Of a stretch of DNA of 35,290 nt, positions 31,284-35,290 are shown in pieces. The position numbers and the translations under genes are program-made. Position 1 is the stretch's first letter, and each line of letters starts with the position of its first letter. The notes under the pieces are model-generated. The model ran no database searches and had not been told where the DNA came from. It saw only the letters and a program-made list of their open reading frames with translations. Source of the DNA: Domibacillus robiginosus (GTDB taxonomy: Bacteria > Bacillota > Bacilli > Bacillales > Domibacillaceae); NCBI RefSeq assembly GCF_000966195.1, contig NZ_LAHL01000017.1, positions 1 to 35,290 of the forward strand, written 5' to 3'.

Positions 31284-33434
31284 ATGGAGGATCAGTTAAT
31301 TAAAGCAACTGCGGCAGATGCAAACAGCAGTATAAAGCAGGTAAAAGCTGTTATTCAGTTAACAGAAGAGGGGAATACAATTCCATTTATTGCTCGTTAT
31401 CGAAAAGAAATGACAGGATCACTTGATGAAGTAGAAATCCGAAAAATCTTAGAGCAATATACATATCGAAAAAATCTTGAGCAGCGGAAAGAAGAGGTTG
31501 TCCGTTCGATTACTGAACAGCAAAAAATGACTCCTGAGATCACAGCAGCCATTGAGACAGCAGCAACATTGCAGGCTGTAGAAGACATTTACCGTCCGTT
31601 TAAGCAAAAAAAGCGTACGAAAGCGTCCGTTGCAAAAGAAAAAGGTTTAGAGCCTTTAGTTAAGTGGCTTTTATCCTGTCCTAAGGACGCACAAATCGAT
31701 GAGGAAGCTCAACAATATATAAATGAACAAGTAGAAAACATAGAAGCTGCTCTTCACGGCGCAGCGGATATCATTGCTGAGACTATTGCAGACGATGCTG
31801 CTGTTCGTCAGCGAATCCGACTCGATATGATGAAATATGGAAAAATAAAAACGAACTTAAAAGGTGAAGATGAAAAAGAAGTCTTTAAAATGTATTATGA
31901 CTATGAGGAGCCAATCAATAAAATGGCTCCCCATCGTACGCTTGCCGTTAATCGTGGTGAAAATGAAGGGGTATTAAAAGTAGCGGTTTCTTTTGATGAA
32001 GAGCGTGTGATCCGTTATTTAACAAAGAAATTTATTCAAAATGAACAAAGCTCTGCAGCCCCGATTTTATTAGATGCGGCTCGGGATGCGTACAAGCGTC
32101 TTATTCGCCCCTCTGTAGAAAGAGAAGTGCGGAATGAACTAACAGAAGCGGCAGAAGAACGGGCTATCCATATTTTCTCGGAGAACTTAAAAAACCTTCT
32201 GCTTCAGCCACCGTTAAAAGGAAAAGTGGTTCTGGCAGTCGATCCAGCATACCGAACAGGATGCAAGATGGCGGTTGTAGATGAAACCGGGAAAGTTCTG
32301 GCGATTAAAGTGATGTATCCGCACACAGGAGAAGGAAAAAGAAAAGAAGCGAAGAAACTATTTAAACAGCTTGCAGATGAGTTTGAGGCAGACATTATTG
32401 CCATTGGGAACGGAACGGCTTCAAGAGAAACAGAACAATTTGTAGTAGAAATGCTGCCAGATCTCGAAAAAAAAGCCGCTTATATTATTGTGAATGAAGC
32501 GGGGGCCAGTGTATACTCCGCTTCTGACATTGCGCGTGAAGAATTTCCGCAGCTACAGGTAGAAGAGAGGAGTGCCGTATCGATTGGCCGCCGTATTCAA
32601 GACCCGCTGGCGGAGCTTGTGAAAATTGACCCTCAATCAATAGGAGTAGGCCAATATCAGCATGATGTATCCCAAAAAAAATTGTCAGGCTCTCTCGCCT
32701 TCGTTGTAGAAACCGCTGTAAACCGCGTTGGAGTGGATGTAAATACGGCTTCACCGTCACTTCTTGAACATGTAGCCGGATTAAATAAAACGGTAGCTAA
32801 AAATATTGTCCAGTTTCGTGAGGAAAATGGTAAATTTAAGAAGCGTTCCGTTATTAAAAAAGTGCCAAGGCTTGGCGGGAAAACCTTTGAACAGTGTATA
32901 GGCTTTTTGCGTATTACAGATGGAGAGGAGCCGCTTGACCGGACACCTATTCATCCGGAAAGCTACAAAGAAACAACCGCTTTGCTGAAATCACTTGGAT
33001 TTAAAACGACAGATATCGGTTCAGAAGAGCTGGCATCCGCTCTTCACTCTATTAAGATAGAGAAAATGGCTGAGGAGCTTGGCATTGGCGAGCTGACACT
33101 AAAAGATATTATTGATTCCCTTCAAAAGCCAGGGCGCGACCCGCGTGACGAAATGCCGGCGCCGCTTTTAAAAACAGATGTCCTGAAAATGGAGGATCTT
33201 CAAAAAGGTATGGAGCTTCAGGGGACCGTTCGAAATGTAACAGACTTTGGCGCATTTGTAGATATCGGCGTAAAGCAGGACGGACTTGTTCATATTTCAA
33301 AATTAAAAAAAGGATTCGTGAAAAATCCTTTCGATGTTGTGTCTGTTGGTGATATTGTGACCGTTTGGGTGGATGCCGTAGAAGCTGGAAAAGGGAGAAT
33401 TTCATTGACAATGGTTAAAGATGAGTTTAAATGA
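31284..33434 (+). CDS. tex: Tex-family RNA-binding transcription accessory protein
   Basis: A 716-aa Tex/YdcI protein (S1-containing, interacts with transcription machinery). The N-terminal helical HTH part (residues about 1-190, with IPFIARYRKEMTGSLDEVEIRKI at 33-55 as the family hallmark) is followed by a YqgF/RuvC-like fold (about 315-445, AVDPAYRTGCKMAVVD), tandem HhH motifs (about 480-560, VDVNTASPSLLEHVAGL) and the C-terminal S1 domain (about 640-710, MELQGTVRNVTDFGAFVDIGV). The ATG chosen has GCGGAGG. A longer frame open to 31203 overlaps the rsbX end and the terminator. The next gene's ATG lies within its stop (ATGA). Confidence 0.95.
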   Translation: MEDQLIKATAADANSSIKQVKAVIQLTEEGNTIPFIARYRKEMTGSLDEVEIRKILEQYTYRKNLEQRKEEVVRSITEQQKMTPEITAAIETAATLQAVEDIYRPFKQKKRTKASVAKEKGLEPLVKWLLSCPKDAQIDEEAQQYINEQVENIEAALHGAADIIAETIADDAAVRQRIRLDMMKYGKIKTNLKGEDEKEVFKMYYDYEEPINKMAPHRTLAVNRGENEGVLKVAVSFDEERVIRYLTKKFIQNEQSSAAPILLDAARDAYKRLIRPSVEREVRNELTEAAEERAIHIFSENLKNLLLQPPLKGKVVLAVDPAYRTGCKMAVVDETGKVLAIKVMYPHTGEGKRKEAKKLFKQLADEFEADIIAIGNGTASRETEQFVVEMLPDLEKKAAYIIVNEAGASVYSASDIAREEFPQLQVEERSAVSIGRRIQDPLAELVKIDPQSIGVGQYQHDVSQKKLSGSLAFVVETAVNRVGVDVNTASPSLLEHVAGLNKTVAKNIVQFREENGKFKKRSVIKKVPRLGGKTFEQCIGFLRITDGEEPLDRTPIHPESYKETTALLKSLGFKTTDIGSEELASALHSIKIEKMAEELGIGELTLKDIIDSLQKPGRDPRDEMPAPLLKTDVLKMEDLQKGMELQGTVRNVTDFGAFVDIGVKQDGLVHISKLKKGFVKNPFDVVSVGDIVTVWVDAVEAGKGRISLTMVKDEFK

Positions 33435-33898
33435 AACCGAATGATGAAATGATTCAAAAGTTGACAGAAGAATTGTCACATCGATTTTTTCATCGACCCT
33501 TTCTGCATCGTGCATACATTAACAAGCGACTTCGGACGACAGGAGGCCGCTATCTGCTTGGATCTCATAACATTGAAGTAAATGAAAAATATATTGAAGC
33601 ATTTGGTGAGGAAGAGCTTATTGGGATTTTAAAGCATGAGCTGTGTCATTATCATCTCCATTTACAAGGAAAAGGCTACAAGCATAGCGATCAGGATTTT
33701 AAACAGTTATTGAAAACAACGGGTTCGCCACGTCATTGCCGGCCGCTTCCAGAACAGGGAGAAGTACTAAAGCAAAAAAAGGCGTTTTTTTACAAATGCT
33801 CAGCATGTAGACTGAAATATAAAAGAAAACGGCGTATAAATACTTCAAAATATGTATGTGGTGCATGTCGGGGAGTTTTAAAAGAAATTATAGAATAA
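33431..33898 (+). CDS. SprT-like zinc metalloprotein, YdcK family
   Basis: A 155-aa SprT-family protein. The zinc protease-type motif is HELCH (His69-His73), with a further His nearby (HYHLHLQGKGYKHSDQDF). The C-terminus is a zinc ribbon with CSAC and CGAC pairs (about residues 125-146). B. subtilis YdcK/CmpA-neighbour proteins of this size stand in the same place behind tex. Protease activity has not been shown for the short bacterial forms; binding to nucleic acid is possible. Translation is coupled to tex through a four-base overlap. Confidence 0.9.
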   Translation: MKPNDEMIQKLTEELSHRFFHRPFLHRAYINKRLRTTGGRYLLGSHNIEVNEKYIEAFGEEELIGILKHELCHYHLHLQGKGYKHSDQDFKQLLKTTGSPRHCRPLPEQGEVLKQKKAFFYKCSACRLKYKRKRRINTSKYVCGACRGVLKEIIE

Positions 33899-33912
33899 AC
33901 GTATTGACAATT

Positions 33913-33951
33913 GCTGCTCCAATTGATATTTTAATTGAGCAGCTTTTTTTT
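33913..33951 (+). terminator. Terminator of tex-sprT
   Basis: The stem GCTGCTC(C)AATT / AATTGAGCAGC, with one bulged base and an 8-base loop, is followed by T8. Confidence 0.85.
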
Positions 33952-33962
33952 ATAATCAGTTC

Positions 33963-34023
33963 AAAAGAAAAATATAAAAAATATAAAAAAGTATTGACTA
34001 TAAGTAGATGAATTGGTTATAAT
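33963..34023 (+). promoter_or_regulatory. Promoter P1 of the tRNA-rRNA operon
   Basis: TTGACT (33994-33999), 18 bases, TATAAT (34018-34023), with an A-rich UP-element-like tract directly upstream (33963-33990). It lies 30 bases before the first tRNA. Confidence 0.85.
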
Positions 34024-34053
34024 ACTAAGTGTCGATAAGATGATGTTCATTAT

Positions 34054-34128
34054 TCCGCAGTAGCTCAGTGGTAGAGCAATCGGCTGTTAACCGATCGGTC
34101 GCAAGTTCGAGTCTTGCCTGCGGAGCCA
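34054..34128 (+). tRNA. tRNA-Asn (GUU)
   Basis: Cloverleaf with acceptor TCCGCAG / CTGCGGA, anticodon GTT and an encoded CCA end. The first gene of the cluster, as in the B. subtilis trnS set behind the YdcK gene. Confidence 0.97.
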
Positions 34129-34131
34129 TAG

Positions 34132-34222
34132 GGGGAAGTACTCAAGAGGCTGAAGAGGCGCCCCTGCTAAGGGTGTAGGTCGGGTAACCGGCGCGAGGGT
34201 TCAAATCCCTCCTTCTCCGCCA
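34132..34222 (+). tRNA. tRNA-Ser (GCU)
   Basis: A class II tRNA with a long variable arm (91 bases). Acceptor GGGGAAG / CTTCTCC with one G-U pair, anticodon GCT, CCA encoded. Confidence 0.97.
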
Positions 34223-34238
34223 GATTATTATTTTTTAA

Positions 34239-34310
34239 GGCCCCTTGGTCAAGCGGTTAAGACACCGCCCTTTCACGGCGGTAACACGGGTTCGAATCCC
34301 GTAGGGGTCA
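34239..34310 (+). tRNA. tRNA-Glu (UUC)
   Basis: Acceptor GGCCCCT / AGGGGTC, anticodon TTC. The CCA end is not encoded: TCG follows the discriminator A, so the end must be added by nucleotidyltransferase. Confidence 0.96.
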
Positions 34311-34315
34311 TCGTC

Positions 34316-34340
34316 GGGAAGCCGGCTTCACCGGTTTCCC
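34316..34340 (+). other. Hairpin in the tRNA-Glu/tRNA-Asp spacer
   Basis: A 10-bp stem GGGAAGCCGG / CCGGTTTCCC (one G-U pair) with loop CTTCA, followed by a short T-rich tract. The spacer is 53 bases, longer than its neighbours. It may be a processing site or a leaky terminator. Confidence 0.5.
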
Positions 34341-34363
34341 TTCTTTATGCCATTTTATATACT

Positions 34364-34440
34364 GGTCCGGTAGTTCAGTTGGTTAGAATGCCTGCCTGTC
34401 ACGCAGGAGGTCGCGGGTTCGAGTCCCGTCCGGACCGCCA
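34364..34440 (+). tRNA. tRNA-Asp (GUC)
   Basis: Acceptor GGTCCGG / CCGGACC, anticodon GTC, CCA encoded. To my knowledge it is extra compared with the B. subtilis trnS order. Confidence 0.97.
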
Positions 34441-34455
34441 TTTTTAAAATAATGT

Positions 34456-34530
34456 TGGGCTATAGCCAAGCGGTAAGGCAACGGACTTTGACTCCGTCAC
34501 GCGAAGGTTCGAATCCTTCTAGCCCAGCCA
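34456..34530 (+). tRNA. tRNA-Gln (UUG)
   Basis: Acceptor TGGGCTA / TAGCCCA, anticodon TTG, CCA encoded. Confidence 0.97.
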
Positions 34531-34536
34531 TTTTTC

Positions 34537-34612
34537 GAGCCATTAGCTCAGTCGGTAGAGCATCTGACTTTTAATCAGAGGGTCGAAGGTTCGAGTCCTT
34601 CATGGCTCACCA
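34537..34612 (+). tRNA. tRNA-Lys (UUU)
   Basis: Acceptor GAGCCAT / ATGGCTC, anticodon TTT, CCA encoded. Confidence 0.97.
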
Positions 34613-34642
34613 TTTCTTTAGAACATTTCTTTGAAAAAAATG

Positions 34643-34671
34643 TTGACAAAAGAGTTCAAGACGTGTAAAAT
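34643..34671 (+). promoter_or_regulatory. Promoter P2 inside the tRNA cluster
   Basis: TTGACA, 17 bases, TAAAAT, in the 105-base spacer between tRNA-Lys and tRNA-Leu. It has a perfect -35 and good spacing, so the last four tRNAs and the rRNA have a second start. Confidence 0.85.
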
Positions 34672-34717
34672 ATTTTCTTGTTGGTAAGCGACAATTTGGT
34701 GCACGGAACGCTATTAT

Positions 34718-34803
<86 letters not shown>

Positions 34804-34812
34804 AATATATAA

Positions 34813-34889
34813 GCGCCCGTAGCTCAATTGGATAGAGTACTTGACTACGAATCAAGCGGTTAGAGGTTCGAGTCCTCTCGGGCGCGCCA
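34813..34889 (+). tRNA. tRNA-Arg (ACG)
   Basis: Acceptor GCGCCCG / CGGGCGC, anticodon ACG (A34 expected to be converted to inosine), CCA encoded. Confidence 0.97.
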
Positions 34890-34898
34890 TTTATTTAA

Positions 34899-34972
34899 CG
34901 GGAAGTAGCTCAGCTTGGTAGAGCACTTGGTTTGGGACCAAGGGGTCGCAGGTTCGAATCCTGTCTTCCCGA
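34899..34972 (+). tRNA. tRNA-Pro (UGG)
   Basis: Acceptor CGGGAAG / CTTCCCG, anticodon TGG. The CCA end is not encoded (TCT follows the discriminator A). Confidence 0.96.
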
Positions 34973-34984
34973 TCTTCATTTTAT

Positions 34985-35058
34985 GCGGGTGTAGTTTAAT
35001 GGTAAAACCTCAGCCTTCCAAGCTGATGTCGTGGGTTCGATTCCCATCACCCGCTCCA
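34985..35058 (+). tRNA. tRNA-Gly (UCC)
   Basis: Acceptor GCGGGTG / CACCCGC, anticodon TCC, CCA encoded. Last tRNA before the rRNA leader, which contains AACATTGAAAACTGAACA, a sequence typical of the Bacillus pre-16S region, and a short hairpin AAAACGT/ACGTTTT. Confidence 0.97.
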
Positions 35059-35173
35059 AACTAATTGAACATTGAAAACTGAACAAAATCAATAAAAACG
35101 TCAACGTTTTAATTTTTATCTTCTATTAAAAACACCCCGTGTTTTAATGGAAACAAATGAGCAAGTCAAACAC

Positions 35174-35290
35174 TTTTTGGAGAGTTTGATCCTGGCTCAG
35201 GACGAACGCTGGCGGCGTGCCTAATACATGCAAGTCGAGCGGACTTGACGGAGCTTGCTCTGTTCAAGTTAGCGGCGGACGGGTGAGTAA
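35174..35290 (+). rRNA. 16S ribosomal RNA, 5' part
   Basis: The conserved bacterial 5' end (GAGAGTTTGATCCTGGCTCA, then GACGAACGCTGGCGGCGTGC and the V1 loop) is clear. The gene is cut by the window end. The start is set about 5 bases before the GGAGAG sequence by comparison with Bacillus 16S and is approximate. The V1 stem GGACTTGACGGAGC... fits Bacillaceae. The rRNA is in the same transcript as the tRNA cluster, which stands upstream of it. Confidence 0.97.

Overview
The window looks like a chromosomal segment of a low-to-moderate GC member of the Bacillaceae. The reasons are the gene order ddl-murF, cshA, acpS, a YdcC-like lipoprotein, alr, ndoAI-ndoA, rsbRSTUVW-sigB-rsbX, tex, sprT-like, tRNA cluster, which is the Bacillus subtilis arrangement; strong AGGAGG-type ribosome binding sites with frequent TTG and GTG starts; readable sigma-A, sigma-B and sigma-W promoters; and a Bacillus-type 16S rRNA start. 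The genus cannot be fixed without a search.

Left part (1-7.0 kb): on the minus strand lie an unrecognised 141-aa protein, a YjjG/YfnB-type HAD hydrolase and a MerR-type HTH protein. Divergent to them is a diacylglycerol-kinase-family lipid kinase. Next comes a five-gene operon, DUF4178 - PspA/IM30 - DUF4247 lipoprotein - DUF350 membrane protein - membrane-anchored spermidine-synthase-like enzyme. It is preceded by a consensus sigma-W promoter (TGAAAC-N16-CGTA) and closed by a strong terminator. This is the most interesting system in the window: an envelope-stress module joining PspA to a putative polyamine-type aminopropyltransferase.

Middle part (7.0-16.5 kb): a decayed GC-rich repeat, two small genes (a 60-aa coiled-coil protein and a 35-aa single-span membrane protein whose promoter is flanked by a perfect 12-bp inverted repeat), cardiolipin synthase, a second sigma-W promoter driving a 52-aa ORF and a second lipid kinase, then DedA, a UgtP-type glycolipid glycosyltransferase, another DedA and a polysaccharide deacetylase. 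Together these form a membrane-lipid and envelope neighbourhood. It is followed by a CBS/CorC-domain protein lacking the usual DUF21 membrane domain, with an unusual structured leader, and by the magnesium transporter MgtE.

Right part (16.6-33.9 kb): an unrecognised 256-aa protein, peptidoglycan precursor enzymes (Ddl, MurF), a carboxylesterase-like hydrolase, the CshA helicase, AcpS, a LolA/YdcC-like lipoprotein, alanine racemase, the NdoAI/NdoA toxin-antitoxin pair, the complete sigma-B partner-switching operon with its internal sigma-B promoter, Tex and an SprT-like zinc protein. A duplicated 36-bp intergenic repeat lies before alr.

End (33.9-35.29 kb): ten tRNA genes (Asn, Ser, Glu, Asp, Gln, Lys, Leu, Arg, Pro, Gly) with two promoters lead directly into a 16S rRNA gene cut by the window edge. 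The tRNA-Leu(GAG) anticodon arm carries a 17-bp inverted-repeat site matching the ICEBs1-type attachment site, apparently unoccupied.
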